This document shows, piece after piece, positions 11,650-25,000 of a stretch of DNA of 64,000 nucleotides (positions are counted from its first letter, which is position 1; each line of letters starts with the position of its first letter). Source of the stretch: Sabethes cyaneus (lineage: Eukaryota > Arthropoda > Insecta > Diptera > Culicidae); NCBI RefSeq assembly GCF_943734655.1, contig NC_071353.1:142451907-142515906 (forward strand), written 5' to 3'. Under the pieces are notes generated by a model. It was not told where the DNA came from, did no database searches, and worked only from the letters and a program-made list of their open reading frames with translations. The position numbers were made by a program, and so were the translations under genes.

Positions 11650-14600
11650 TATTTTGGGTTTAAATTTTGCTTTTAGATTTTGAATTCTAGAAAAACCTTC
11701 TATCAGTACAAAAAAACTTACGTTTTCTATACCTTGGGGCCAAACCCTACCTCTTTTTACAACCACCCCTCTCTTTGTTCTATTCTTCCGCAAATCATCC
11801 ATAAACGCTTTAAGTGTAGACATTAAAAATATAGAAGCTCATCACTAGTAATCACTCATTGATTGAAACTGTTGATTGCAGGGCACTTTTCAGTTTCGTA
11901 ATCAAATCATTGTCGCAATGTTTGGAAAAATCAAAATGGTTGTGTTTTAAACTGCACGATTGACTTAGTACTACATTTGACAGGTTTTAGCGACCGAACT
12001 TAGACTACAATCTAAGCTTAGGTTTAGGCCTAAACTGGCGTTTGCACCTAAATTTGTCATTGGGTTGTACCTAAGCGAGAGGCTCCAGCTCAGTGACAGA
12101 TTGATTGCTGTCGTTGTCTTCTTCTTTTTATATTTGATGCAAAAAATTTTAATACTGCAATTTAAATCAAGTCAGCATGCTCCGATTAGCGAGGGGTTTG
12201 AAATTTCAACGCAAATAAATACTTCCCCTGTTTTATTCAATCAAGCTAGTCCGGTTCACACTGACATTTCTTACCCGGTTTCCACTGACAGTTCGATGCA
12301 CAATTACAATCCCTGCTGGCGCCTCTCTTTCAGGGTTGTATTGTACTTAACTAGAGCAAGAGGCAGGGCTAGGGCTATAACCCACCCTTTCCCTACGCTT
12401 TGATTCAACTTGGCATACTTTACTCGAAGAAAGCATTTCTGTTTTCTAGGTCCGGTAAGTTTTATATTTTAAGGTTTCAGCTATAATTTTTAATTTGTCC
12501 TAATAAAATCAATAATAAAAATAATAATATCAATGATTAGTTTAAGGTATGTTAACTGAAGCATTGTACACAGCCAGCAATGTGAGGGACTTTACACTGA
12601 AGGGTGAAATTGTTCACAACTTGCAGTGCCATATTTTTCGTTGCGTTAGCAGAACTAAACACACAACCGACCGAAGTAATTATTTCGACGAACAATTGCG
12701 TTCGTCGCAACCAATCATGGATAATAATCAACGTTGGTTGGAACTTGGAACGCTTTCGATTTCACGTCCCCACAAGCGAAGTAGGTACATGTCAGGAGGC
12801 CCGGCTGCTGGCTGGCTGGCTGATTATGTTTCAGTTTGCAAAACCGAACACTCAACATTTTTTTCTAGCTACCTACCATATTCCATCTCGCATCTCGCGG
12901 TGGTGCTGCATCATTCATGAAATGTAATCTCGCAAACCACATCCGCTCGCGGGGTATGCCCTACCTTCGGCAGTCGTCATAAATATATGTTTCCATCTCG
13001 GTTCACGGTATGCACGGTCGTTCATATCATTGCTGCATCATGTTGCCAGCAATAAGTGAGTGATAATTTATGACTTTTCTTTTGCGGTTGCACTTTTCCA
13101 ACCGGCGATCATGCAGCAACAGCAGCAGCATGCGTGCTTTTATGCATGAAGCAATGCAGTACCAAGAAGTTCCAGCATCCCGCGCGCGCCTGGAGGGCCG
13201 GCCGATCCGTTTGTCCGTATGTGCTGCTAAACGGGGACTAAATGAAAGGGGAGCAGCCCACAACCACAGCCACTTTGGCGAAATGCAATCTCACTTTCTT
13301 CACGCTGGCCATACCAACAACGCCCAACAACCGGCTGCGGTTGACTGACGCCTGATGCCGGCGCTCTAGCCGACAGGGTTTCCCTTCTTTCTCCCGGGTA
13401 AGCCGGAGTCGTTGACCAGGAATCGCAATCGGGCGGTATTACCGAAGGACGGTTGGTTCTAGCATGCAGCGATTGGATTTTAGCGTGACTGCATAACCGC
13501 ACCACACAACAGTCGGCCAACGGCCTCGAGCGCGTGTTATTAATTGGAAAAGAAAAGTATTTATCTTAATAAGATGGCATAATCGAAGCGATCGGCTGGC
13601 CGGCCAGCCAGAAGGCGTTCTGCCGGCCGCTCAGCCACCAGTACCACTCAGAGTTGAATAATTAAAAGCGTCAACACTGGCTGAAGTTTCTGCATTAGTG
13701 TTGATTGGGTCATCCGCCGCCCGCAGCCAGGCCACACCGGGCCTGGCCAGGCCAGGCAGCTGAGATCTGCGAAACTGGTCACTCGTTGAATTCGATACGA
13801 GCCGGCTTAGCTTGGTTGGTTGTTGTTGGATGTCGTGCCGCAGCAGTGGAAAAACAAACTTGCGCTGCGATGGCTGGTTGGATTTTTTTAATGATGAACA
13901 CATCCGTCCCAGTTCTTGATAGATGGATGGCATGCACTTAAAGGTTGATTTTATTGCGTGCTTCAGGCTCGCGTTTAGTACGGTACTAGGCTCAAGCCGA
14001 GAGGCGCGGCGGTTCGATGAACTGTCGGGTGTGTGAGAGCGGTTGATTGGTTTTGCATAAATCTTGAAGTCCGCAGAATATAATAGATAAACTTTCCTTT
14101 GCATTCACTTTTATGTCCTGGCTGGTGGAAATCGGATAATTTTATTCCGGTAGTTGTTTTGGTTTTACTTTACGATGCAGTTAATGGAAGTGGCTTTACG
14201 ATTACGATCTTGCCTCACGTTTCAATCTTTTTGTTAAACTAGTTGTCTGCGGGTATGAAAGCGTTGCCTCCTTGAAAAGAAGTTCACCGGAATAATTTAT
14301 TTCATTTATGAGATGGCTCTTTTTTAAGCCACATTTAGAGTTGCTTCGTTAAGCCTGCGTTTTTTTACCGACAAGTATTCTTTAGACGTACACTATTTCC
14401 AAAACCATTTCGAAAAGGATTTTAGTGCTCAAAAATCAATGTTTGATGGCATTTTAAAATTCCAGACGGCAGCTGATAGTTCAACATTCCTACCGTAAAA
14501 ACTTCTATGCGATTTTCTCAACGATAATTAATCCGTCATCCAGAATTTAAAATTAAGTTCAAACAACGATTTTTATCTTCTACCAACCAGTCGCTTTTTA

Positions 14601-14870
14601 AACTTCTACCAGAACATGCTTCTTACCCGAGAAATACACATTTTGTATTTTAGTTGCCTGGATAATTCTCGTGTTTGGTTGAAATTTGTGACTGAAGTTT
14701 TTGGAGCGTCTTAGTAGAATACGAAACCTGGAAATTAAATAAAAAGAAAACTTACCCAATTTATATAGTATGTTCGAAAACAGACACTGAGGAAGCCTGC
14801 AAGTCGTAGGCGAAATACGTATCTGTCAAGAATAAAATATACATAGTAGAATTAAATTGGATAAGTTTTC
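11650..14870. other. non-coding stretch, no recognisable gene
   Basis: AT-rich sequence with GC-richer parts near 13000-13950, a short CTGG run near 12807 and a CAG-rich bit near 13110. The open frame 12604-12927 starts with a signal-peptide-like hydrophobic run, but it overlaps another frame, has no recognisable domain and lacks a supporting promoter or splice context, so it is not called a gene. Confidence 0.4.
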
Positions 14871-14879
14871 TTTTTATTT

Positions 14880-15150
14880 AATTCCCAGATGAAATTTGTG
14901 TTTGATTTGTATGAGACCGTACTCCCACATGCTAAGTTTGGTTCCATTTGCTTGATTAGTTCTCATGTTAAGCAGAATTTTGTGTTTCATTTGTATGGGA
15001 GCCGAGCCCCCCCTTCCAGAAGGGGGAGTGGTCTCAAACCATCCTAAGAACCTTCCCCGGACCCAAAAACCATACATGCAAATTTTCATGCCGATCAGTT
15101 CAACAGTTTCGGAGTCTACATATAAAGAACACACATACAGATAAAAATTC
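14880..15150 (-). mobile_element. partial copy of the Helitron/DINE-like repeat, reverse orientation
   Basis: Read on the minus strand this carries the same ordered strings as 1787-3000: the CATACAAATGAAACACAA type, AACTAATCAAGCAAATGGAA, and a purine-rich CTTCTGGAAGGGGGGGCTCG next to GTTTGAGACCACTCC. Only about one and a half sub-repeats are present. The edge nearest 15150 has CATACAGATAAAAATTCAT where the other copy has the microsatellite side. Confidence 0.6.
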
Positions 15151-15399
15151 ATTTTTAAATATGGGTCATTCCATCTCAAACGTACACAAAAATCGGAAAA
15201 ATTTGATACGATCATCAGCGATTTCAACTAAAGTTATATTATGCCGATTGATCAATCCCCTAGCAATGGCGCTATTTCCTTTTTAACAGATTTTCGGTTT
15301 CCCCTTAAAACGATTAACAGAATCAGGACACGGACCGTGTCAACTCCTGTAATGTGCAACGACAAAGAAGGGAACCTTAATAACATACTTACTTATTCA

Positions 15400-18300
15400 G
15401 CCGAGAGCCGGGGTGGCTCTCGCCGTATCAAGAATTCCTCTCCATTGTACTCGGTCGGTCCTGGGCTACTCGTCGCCAATTCGTTGCGCGTCTCGACGCA
15501 CGCAAGTCGGCTTCAACCTGGTCGAGCCATCTGGCACGTTGAGTCCCTCTATTCCTGGTACCGGTGGGGTTCTTGAAGAGAACGGATTTCACTACACAGT
15601 CGTCCGGCATCCTTGCGACGTGGCCGGCCCACCGTAGTCTCCCAACTTTCGCCAGGTGTACGATGGGAATCTCTCCGAGCAGTGCCTGTAGCTCGTGATT
15701 CATACGCCTCCGCCACTCTCCGCTTTCCGTCTGTACTCCGCCAAAAATAGTCCGCAAAACCTTTCGTTCAAAAACGGCAAGTGCTCGTATGTCTTCCGTA
15801 AGTAAAGTTACTGTCTCAAGTCCGTAGAGGACTGCCGGTCTGATTAGCGTTTTGTACATCGTCAGCTTTGTGCGGCGGCGTATGCTCCTTGATCGAAACG
15901 TCTTGCGAAGGGAAAAGTAGGCTCGATTTCCAGCTTGAATGCGTCGTTGGATCTCCTTACTCGTATTATTGTCGGCGGTGCCCAGAGATCCCAAATATAC
16001 GAACTCATCAACCACTTCCAGTTCATCGCCGTCAATAGTCACTGTCCGTGGGAGGCAAACGTTACTATCTCGGGAGCCTCTTCCTACCATATATTTGGTT
16101 TCCAACGCATTAATTTGTAACCCTATCCTCCGTTTTTAGTCTAGCGTAGATTACCTCCGCCATCCCACGGTTTCTAGTAATGATGTCGTGGTCATCTGCA
16201 AAGGCTAGGAGTTGGCTACTCTTACTGAAAATCGTTCTCCTCGTTTCGATGCCCGCTCGCCGGATCACACCTTCAATAGCGATATTGAATAACATACAGG
16301 ACAGTCCATCCCCTTGCCGTAACCCTCTGCGCGATTCGAAAGGGCTTGAGTGTCCCCGAAACGCGCACGTAGCACATCACTCGTTCCAGAGTAGCTTTGA
16401 TCAGCCGCGTCAGTTTGTCCGGAAAACCGTACTCGTGCATTATCTGCCACAGCTGTTCGCGTTCAACGGTATCGTATGCTGCTCTGAAATCCACGAAAAT
16501 ATGGTGCGTGGGCACGGTGTACTCTCGATATTTCTGAAGGATTTGTCGGAGAGCAAAAATTTGATCCGTAGTAGCACGGGCCCTCATAAAGCTCGCTTGA
16601 TACTGCCCAACGAATTCTCTTGCTATTGGGGATAGACGACGCAACAAAATCTGGGAGAGCACCTCCCAAGTAACACACAAAACAAGTTAGAAAATAATCG
16701 TCATGGAAAGTAGTCGTTTAAGAGTACTATAAACGTACTTTGAAAACATGTGTCGTTATTATTAAGGTTTTGAGATGTTTTGTGATAACATGAATTTATT
16801 TGACAGCTCATATCAAATGAATAATGTTTGTTTTTGTTAACATGTCAACACGAAGTGTTTATTATGTCTCCATTACTAAATTTAAACTACTGGAAGAACA
16901 AGTTGTAGCTTATGCTATAACGTTTTAAAATGGTACGAATTAACCTGATACATACTTCTTTCAATTGTTGTTTCATTAGACATCAATTTTTTGCGCTTTT
17001 CTGGTAATAGAGAAGTTCTGATGTATGTAATGTTATACTACTCTATAACAAGCTGTGTTGCTTGGGCTTGTAGGCGGCGTTGACCAGCGTAATGCCGCGG
17101 TAGTTACAGCAGTCTAGCCGGTCGCCCTTTTTGTAGATGGGACAGACTACGCCTTCCATCCACTCCTCCGGTAGTTTCTCTTCTTCCCAAATCCTTGAAA
17201 TCAGCCAGTGAGCTGCCTAGCCAGTGAAGATACCAGCGATTCTTGGCCATTTTTGAAGAGTTCTGCCGGGAGTTGGTCCTTTCCGGCGGCTCTATTATTC
17301 TTCAGCAGACCGATTTCCCGTCGGATCTCTTCGAGATTGGGAGCCGATACGTTGTTGTCGTTTGTAGGTACTCCGAGGTTAACTTCCATTGCGTCTCCTG
17401 CTGCTATATCGCCGTTGAGGTGTTCATCGAAGAACTGCTTCCACCTGTCGACCACCTCGCGCTCGTTTGTGATTAGATCCCCTCCCTCGTCCCTACACAT
17501 GCCAGGATTTGGTGTGTGGGCCTTGCGAGTTTGGTTCACATTCTCGTAAAACTTGCGGGTATCATTAGCCCGGAATAGTTGTTCAAGTTCCTCACGATCT
17601 CTGTCCTCCTTCTGGCGCTTTTTTCTTCTCAGGATCGTGGTCAACTCATTCCTCGCTCGTCGATACTCTCCAAATTCTCTCTCGTGATTATGCTCAGATA
17701 GTTTTCCCAAGCTCTTTTTTTCCTCTCTATCGCTTCTTGGCATTCCCCGTCAAACCAATCATTTCGTGCACTCGAGGTTTCCACACCTAGCACCGCGGTT
17801 GCGGCCTCGTTGACGGCCGAGCGTATCCTACTCCATCCGTTTTCGAGGTTCGAAGCATCTAGCTCCACAGAGGAAGGCAGAGCTTCATCCAGTACGCGCG
17901 CGTAGTTTTCGGTAGTTCGCGGGTTGTCTAGTTGCCGAATGTTTAGCCGAGGAGGGCGACTTTGTCGTGAGGTATAAACCGTCGATAGTTTTGAGCGCAC
18001 ATGTACTGCTACTAGGTAGTGGTCCGAGTCAATATCCGCACTCCGTAGGGAGCGTACGTTGGCGATGTTCGAGAAAAACCGGTCCTCGATGAGAATATGG
18101 TCGATTTGGTTCGAGATTCGTTGGTCAGGTGATCTCCAGGTGACCTTGTGGATATCTTTGTGCGGAAAGAAGGTGCTTTTGATCACCAAGCCTCGGGAAG
18201 CCGCAAAATTGATGCATCGCTGGCCGTTATCGTTCGTGTCGGTGTGCAGGCTATGGGGCCCGATCACCGGTCTATACATTGCTTCCCTGCCGATTTGGGC

Positions 18301-18600
18301 GTTCATATCCCCGATGACGATCTTGATGTCCCGTGGTGAGCAGCTGTCGTACGTTGCCTCGTTCCCAGTTCGAAGCCCGTTCCCAGTTCGTTGGTCGCTC
18401 CACCACTCTGGAAAAATTGGGCTCTGCCGCCACGGATCCTCCACACCATCTCGCCCTTGCGACAGATCTCCTGCAGTGCCACGATGCCAAACTTTCGGGG
18501 TTCTAGCTGATCGAGCAGCACCCTGTCGCCACCAACGAAATTTAGCGATCTGCAGTTCCAGGTACCAAGTCTCCATTCCATGTCCTTATTTCGTCGCCTT
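15400..18600 (-). pseudogene. RTE-like LINE (endonuclease-reverse transcriptase), broken
   Basis: Minus-strand LINE read in several frames. The apurinic-type endonuclease begins near 18581 with GTWNCRSLN and an ALQE motif, then GDMNAQIGRE, NQIDHILIED and SDHYLVAVHV in another frame (18576-17641). A linker follows at 17743-17201 and ends in the NNRAAGKDQLPAELF region. The RT fingers and palm are at 16680-16273 (YQASF, VDFRAAYDTVE), the palm AFADD at about 16190-16205, and the C-terminal RLRWAGHVARM segment at 16105-15428. The catalytic Asp pair is kept, but at least four frame changes and a 402-bp MITE at 16665-17066 inactivate it. The 3' end runs into an AATAAGTAAGTAT-type tail near 15390, as in RTE elements. 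Clade is inferred from gene order and motifs. Confidence 0.88.
16665..17066. mobile_element. 402-bp MITE with CCCAAGTAACACA termini
   Basis: It begins CCCAAGTAACACAC and ends GTGTTGCTTGGG, an imperfect inverted repeat. The flanks duplicate the dinucleotide CT (16663-16664 and 17067-17068). Removing the element plus one CT restores a continuous RTE reading frame across the site, so the ends are defined by the interrupted gene. No coding capacity. The same termini occur on 26443-27585. Confidence 0.88.
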
Positions 18601-18869
18601 GGTCCATGCCGAATATTCCGAGAAGATATTTCTTGACTCTTGTTGTAAGTTTTTTTTGGTTTAGATAGGTAGCCGTACTAGGGCTTACGCCGAGTCTCGT
18701 GATGGGGCTGCCATCTTGCAGTGTCGAGACACACAGAAGGGAACCTAAGGAGCGATAGATCGAAGGTAACCAGGCGTTGGAAACAACATTTCGGTGTACT
18801 GTTGAAGGGTGAACAAGATTGAGCGGTTAACATAAATAGGATAACGATTGAGGATGATGGATAAGCTGG

Positions 18870-19375
18870 GGATCTACCAACTCTGCAAGCGGATAAAAAA
18901 GCAGCTGTAAAAGACGACATTTCCGCCAAATTTCTGAAAGTCATGACCGAACGGCAGACTGAGGAAGAACTACCTACGGGCTGGTCGTCAGGTCTCATAT
19001 GCGCTATTTACAAAGGAAAGGTTTTTTGGACGACAGCGATATCATCGGTGTTAACTGTAGAGCTGAGGCGTATACGCATCTTAGGGAGGCAGCTGCAAGG
19101 ATAGGGCCTATCATAAATTCTGCCAAAACAAAGTAAATGGTGGCTGCTAGAGAGCGTGACATCCCTTCAGGTGTGGAACTGAGATGGTGATAGATGGAGA
19201 TAGTTTAAAGTGATCGACGGATTAGTTTACCGTGTTATGTTAGTGAAATATAGCAGCGAAATGGTCTTATACGGATTACGTAACCAGCTCAAGTCCCGTA
19301 GCCTGAAACTCCGTTCGAAAATCGTACTCTATAAGATGCTGATTCACCCGGTGGTGCTCTACGGCCGGGGACGAG
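18870..19375 (+). pseudogene. RTE-like LINE remnant, 5' part
   Basis: Short in-frame islands read as RTE reverse transcriptase: the KKAAVKDDISAKFLK and WSSGLICAIYKG region (18885-19020), DSDIIGVNC and NSAKTK (19032-19135), then NQLKSRSLKLRSKIVLYK and MLIHPVVLYG (19280-19365). The RT core between motifs A and C is deleted and there are stops and frameshifts. The copy is cut at 19375 by a hAT-type MITE and resumes at 21868. Confidence 0.75.
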
Positions 19376-19594
19376 CAGGGATGGTTCGATCACTTTGACT
19401 CAATTTTGATTCATTTGACAGTACCGTCTCAGCCGAGCCAAATTCGACAATGCTATATATGGGACATTTGTAGAACTAGTCCTAATCTACAATTTTTCTG
19501 AACTAAGTTTTGCTGTATCTTTTGTAGTTACGGTGCTACAACGCTAGTAACTTAACAGTGACCCGTTAAGACGGTACTGTCAAATGAATCAAAA
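19376..19594. mobile_element. hAT-type foldback MITE, left part
   Basis: The element starts CAGGGATGGTTCGATCACTT and has a terminal inverted repeat of about 54 bp (19376-19429). The inner half of the matching repeat is at 19569-19594 and the outer half at 21840-21867, ending CCATCCCTG. The 8-bp flanks GGGACGAG (19368-19375) and CCGACGAG (21868-21875) agree at six of eight positions. That length and the CAGGG start are typical of hAT elements. A LINE insertion separates the two halves. Confidence 0.82.
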
Positions 19595-21839
19595 CCATAA
19601 CCATAACCATAATAAACCATAAACCATTGCTCACCATACGCCATTTGTTCTGACGTACCACTCAGTCATCAATATGGTCCCGGAGTGCTGGAGTCAAGAT
19701 TATGATTTCAATCGCTGTAATTTTGCCGACTTGAATACCTTATTCGACGAAATCAACTGGAGGTGGAGACAACTGCTAACCAGTTTGTCATGCGACGATG
19801 CGATTCAGCAGCTTTATTCAATTGTGAAGACGACGCTACGTGATAAAGTGCCGACTAAAAACCTCACAAGACGCTACAAGACGCTTCCTTGGAGCTTCAA
19901 AACTTGCGCAACCGATTGCGTAAAGCGAGAAAACAGTACTTTCGATCCAAAACGACAACTGCTAAACTTAAAGTGCGCGAAATGGAAGAGCAGTACCACT
20001 CCCTTCGAATAATAAGTTTTAACGCATATATCAGCCACACTCAAAACGACCTGCAACAAAACCCACAATCTTTTTGGTCCTATGTGAAACGCCTTAAACA
20101 AACGGATGGTTTGCCACAATCTGTACACCACGGCGATCAGTCTGCTGAAAATCCAACTAATATTGCTGATCTTTTCTCCATGTTTTTTTCGCGGGGTACT
20201 GAACAACGATGAACCGCCCTTTGTAGAATCTTATTTCAACAGTCTACCTCAGCTTGGTGCATCGATTCCGCTCCTGTCATTCTCGCCAAACGATGTCCTT
20301 GTTAAACTTCGGTCACTCGATATTTCAAAAGGCTCTGGACCCGATTGTCTCCCGCCCGTCCTCTTTAAAAACTGCGCAGTCCCTTGCAGCTCCTTTGAGC
20401 ATCATCTTTAACAAATCTCTCAGCGAAGGTGTCTTCCCTACTTGCTGGAAAACCGCTACGATTATACCCATTCATAAGGCCGGAAGCATTCATGACGTGA
20501 AGAACTACAGAGCAATATCTATCCTCAGTAGTCTTCCAAAAATCCTAGAGTGTTTAATCCTGGATGCAGTATACCCTCACGTTCATCATTTTATCAGCGA
20601 AGATCAACATGGGTTTATGAAAAAGCGTTCTACAACTACCAATATGATGTCATATGTCTCCTCTCTAGTACGTAGCGTCGAAAAAAGAGTGCAAGTCGAC
20701 GCAGTATATGTAGACTTCTCAAAGGCTTTCGATTGTGTACCGCATAGACTCGTCGTAGAAAAACTGAAACGGAGCGGTTTTCCCGATTGGTTGACAACGT
20801 GGATTTCTTCATACCTGAGTAACCGAAGCGCGTCTGTACGAATTGGAGGCATCTTGTCGCAACCGTTTAATATCTGCTCTGGCGTCCCACAAGGCAGCCA
20901 CCTGGGTCCGCTGCTCTTTGTTTTGTTCGTCAATGACTTATGCAACTTACTCAAAGCACCGAAATTTATGTTCGCCGATGATCTCAAGTTCTTCCGTGCG
21001 ATTACTTCAGTTGATGATTGTATCGCAGGAAGACATTGATCTGCTTGTGGAATGGTGTGCAACAAATGGAATGGAAGCTAACGTTAAAAAGTGTCACATC
21101 ATAACGTTCACTCGCCAGCGCAATCCAATCTATTTTAACTACACTATGTCATCAACTGACCTGGACAGAGTGCAGACCGTCAAAGATTTGGGAATCACAT
21201 TGGACAGTAAGTTAACCTTCTCGGAGCATATTTCATCATGTGTGGCAAAAGCATTCTCCGTGTTAGGTTTCATCAAGCGCAACACTCAGCAATTTAGCAA
21301 CATATACTGCTTAAAGTCGCTATATTGCTGCATAGTACGAAGCATCCTAGAGTACGGAGTTCAAGTTTGGGCACCATACCAAGCCATCCACATCAACAGG
21401 ATTGAAAGAGTCCAGAAAATGTTCATCCGCTACGCACTTCGTTCGCTTGCTTGGAATAATCCCATTGCACTTCCACCGTATGAACATCGTTGTCAACTCA
21501 TCTGTCTGACTACTCTCGAATCCAGACGGTTGCTGCTTCAACGGCTGTTCATTTTCGACATTATCAGCAATAACATCGACTGCACGCACTTGTTATCGCA
21601 ATTGCGGTTCAACGTCCCGCCAAGGAACACCCGATCATCAACTTTCTTCCGAACGGTTCATCATCGAACGCAGTATGGCCAATTTAATCCTCTGGAAACC
21701 TGTTGCCGAAGATTCAACGAAACTTGTGATATGTATGATTACAATATAACTAAGTCAGTGTTTAGATTAAGACTTTTAAGATACGAACTGTCTGTACGAC
21801 AAACTTGAGTCGAAGACTGAATGATAATAATAAAAAAAA
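19595..21839 (+). pseudogene. CR1/Jockey-like LINE, 5'-truncated and frameshifted, inside the MITE
   Basis: Plus-strand reverse transcriptase region in at least three frames. Upstream of the RT are a VKRLK-type linker (19889-20212) and an earlier segment at 19674-20012. The RT follows at 20254-21039, with NYRAISILSSLPKILE, VDFSKAFDCVPH, SGVPQGSHLGP and the catalytic FMFADDLKFF. A frame change near 21030 then leads to 21050-21808, with KKCHIITFTR, KDLGITLDSKLTF, RSILEYGVQVW and a long C-terminal tail. No endonuclease domain is present, as expected of a 5' truncation. The 3' end is AATAATAAAAAAAAT. The start has several ACCATA repeats. The clade is uncertain between CR1/L2 and Jockey. Confidence 0.85.
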
Positions 21840-21867
21840 TTGAGTCAAAGTGATCAAACCATCCCTG
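21840..21867. mobile_element. hAT-type MITE, right terminus
   Basis: Outer half of the right inverted repeat, complementary to 19376-19403. Together with the 19569-19594 segment it completes the arm; the break lies exactly at the LINE's A-rich 3' end. Confidence 0.82.
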
Positions 21868-22060
21868 CCGACGAGCTCTTGGCGTTTTTAAGCGTACGAT
21901 TCTGCGATCAATTCTTGGTGGCATTTTAGAAGGAGTGTGGCGCAGACTTATGAATCGCGAAATATACCCACGAGGCTACAGTGAGCTGATCACGTAGCAA
22001 GAATGTCGGATGAGAGTCTAACGAAATCAATATTCAGTAGAGGAACCGACGGAGGCTGAC
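21868..22060 (+). pseudogene. RTE-like LINE remnant, 3' part
   Basis: Resumes the interrupted element: FKRTILRSILGG and GVWRRLMNREIY are visible (about 21885-21965), matching the C-terminal segment of the other RTE copies (compare 63165-63255). Frames are broken by stops. Confidence 0.7.
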
Positions 22061-25000
22061 GACAATGTTTGGCACTGACTCGATAAGCCCATTGTGCCAA
22101 GAGATCACTGGAAGAGATGAACCGGCTAAAGTTAAACGGCCGACAACCCTCTCAACGTCCCCCAGCTGCGATCGACAGAAAACTTTTGGGCAAACCGCAA
22201 GCGGAGGATTCTAATAATTTCGTAGTTTAAAAAGCCAGGAGAAGCAGCCGATCGATGAGGCCATGAAAGAGTTGAAGAACATGCCGACATCTACCTACTC
22301 ATCGGCCATGACTAAGGTTCCGACTGACTCCCGTAAAGCCGCCTGGCGACGAACAAAACTGTACAGAGAGAAAAATTTTCAAAATATTCATAACTCATTC
22401 ACCAATTTCGAAAGTTTTATGTTCCGTAAGGCCCGCAAAGTAATTACCAAAGAAGGCGCAGGACAGACTGTGACTCTGGGGCTGTTAGGTGACGTTTGAT
22501 GTCATTTGATGTTTCAAGACGCTCCATATCATTTACATCTAGATTTACATTATTTCCGGTCGATCAAAGCAAACATTTGTCGGTAGTGTGAATAGTTTTG
22601 TTTATTCGTGCTCTATTTTTGCATTGTTATAAAAACCGAGCTTCCGTCGAATGTTAGTATGTCAACTGTTCGGATTTTAAGCCATCGATTGATGGCTTTT
22701 TTCTCAATTCAATAGTCGATCACCGGGCGGTACCCTTCTGAAAGCCAAGCTGAAAATTAGCGTACAGGCGCGGCATTCAACGCATGTAACCCGCCAACAG
22801 CCAGAGTGAAAGAGCGTGTAGGAGGAAGTAGGCCAATGCCCGCCAGTCAGTGCCAGTGGCAGTGCAGTGCGGTGTAATCCGAACCAGGTTTCCTCGATGC
22901 GTGCAGACTAATGTTCAAGCGAATAGACCCATCGAACGTGTAAAACATTGTGCATACATGTTTGAAAGTGAGCAATTGGCTAATAATTACTGGATCATTT
23001 AACGGAGCCTGCCTGCCAGTGTTGAGCCAGTTCAGTTGAAAAACACAGCAATAGAGAGAGAGAGAGACCTCAATGGGATTTTCTGCGGCAACTGTTCAGT
23101 AGAAAATTTCCGCGGAAGTTCCCGATTGATCGTTCCGGATTTTATTTAATTGGTAAAGTGCCAGTGTTAATTGTGTGAACCACTACTGGCTCACTCAGGC
23201 AAAGGTAACCCCAATTGCATTGTCGAATAATCGCAACGAACGCAATGCAAGATGTTACTTCATCTGAGCGGAGAACATTTTAAAGCATCAAATGTACAGC
23301 ATCTTTACATTCTCTCAACTCAACTCGAGTCGTTTTCAATCAGAATCAAGGTTACTCGGTTGCTGCATAGAAACTTCGCGTTTGCCGATCTTCTTCTCCA
23401 GCTGCAATTCCCCGGCCAGAATCGTTGATCTCTATCAGCAACGCAGCGCGCTGCATAGCGCGGCACCTATTAGGTATTCCAGCTCGCCAAATGAGCAAGG
23501 CACGCGCGCCCGGCGGAGGTGGATGAATCCATTTGTTTTTTAATTTTCTGTTTTGCCGTTGTTGGCCGCGAGAAGCTTCTTCCCATCATGTTGCTGTAGC
23601 CCACGTTGATCAGCAGGGTTTTGCGCAAATGAGGGGTATCCGAATCGGCAAAAAAACAAAACAAAACAACAGCGGGAAACCTTCGCGCATTGTACTCCGT
23701 ACCGGCGCGGTTGCGTGAACTTCGACAGTTACTCAGCAGCTGCGCGGGTGGGTGGTGAAAAAGGCCAGCGCCTGCCGGCGGCGGCGGGACGTGCAGATGA
23801 AAACGAAAGTCTTACTAAATCGCGTTGCTCCCCGCGATCGAGAGGAAGGAAAAAGTGTCTTAAGAGTGAATAACAGAATGTAGTGGAACTTAATATTCCC
23901 ACCGACGACGGCGGGCGGCGACGTCGTCGTCGTCGCTTATGTATTCACGTGTGTGCGTGTGTGGTCTCACTTTAGAGGATTAATGAACGCAAATCGAGCC
24001 GGCTCGACTATTATACAGCATGTGTACTTCTGTCGTTTCATGAGATTGCAGTTTGTCAGCATTAAATGTTTGGAAAGCAATGGGATTTGCGTAGCGAATC
24101 GGAAATTACTTGCCCGTTGCATCTAAATTGGATTGTACGCTACCTCCGACCGACCGCCCGGTAGGCCCTGGGCCCACTCATGTAAACGTTAAGTAGAATT
24201 TAAACGATCCGCCGGCAGCAGCCGGGATTCCGCATTTGGTAGCGATTTAAAATGTAAATAGTAATCTATCCGTTTGTGTCGATTGCTAAGCTCAACCCTG
24301 CTCGCCCACCGCTGAATGCTTTGACTGCACTTGGTGTGGCATTAAACCCTTGTAACATTTGTTAGGTTTGTCGGATTGGCATAAACGGATTGCCATGCGA
24401 CATTGATAAATTGCAGACGTTGGGGTATAATAAAGCATTTGCGCTAATTCGACACGAGATGAATTGCAACTGAGCAATAAAACGCGGGTGACTAGAAACG
24501 GAAGTTTGTTGTGCAGTAAATCAATTATATTTTATGATACAATCTCCCCAACTATGTATTTTAACCGACCCACTCAACCGGTAGACAATAGATCAACTCG
24601 AAGTTAAACTTACTGTATAGATTAAAACTAACGCAAATCCGATTGCCACGAAACAAGCCAGAATCCGCATCTCGCTCAGGTGGCTGCTGTACAGTAGACT
24701 CACCTTTAAACCGGAAGTTCCCGTCAGCTATCAGCAGCGGGAACAATGCTGCTCGGTGATGCGTCACGTGTGCCCATTTTACAGCCCCCGGCAAACGCAT
24801 ACACCACGCTTGAACGGAGGGAGTGGTCACGTCACATTCGTTTCGTCCCGCGTGCTTTTAGAAGCGACCGGAGAAAACGTACAAATCATTCGAAAATGCG
24901 TTGGCACGGGTTGTTTACAGAAGAATAATCCAGCGATAGCTGGTCGACTGGTATGCGCGGAGAATTTACGATGGCCCATCCTATGATGGGGCGGTGTAAT

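Noticed and set aside
12604..12927. 107-codon frame with a signal-peptide-like start
   Set aside because: Overlaps another frame of the same size, no cysteine pattern or domain, and no promoter or splice support.
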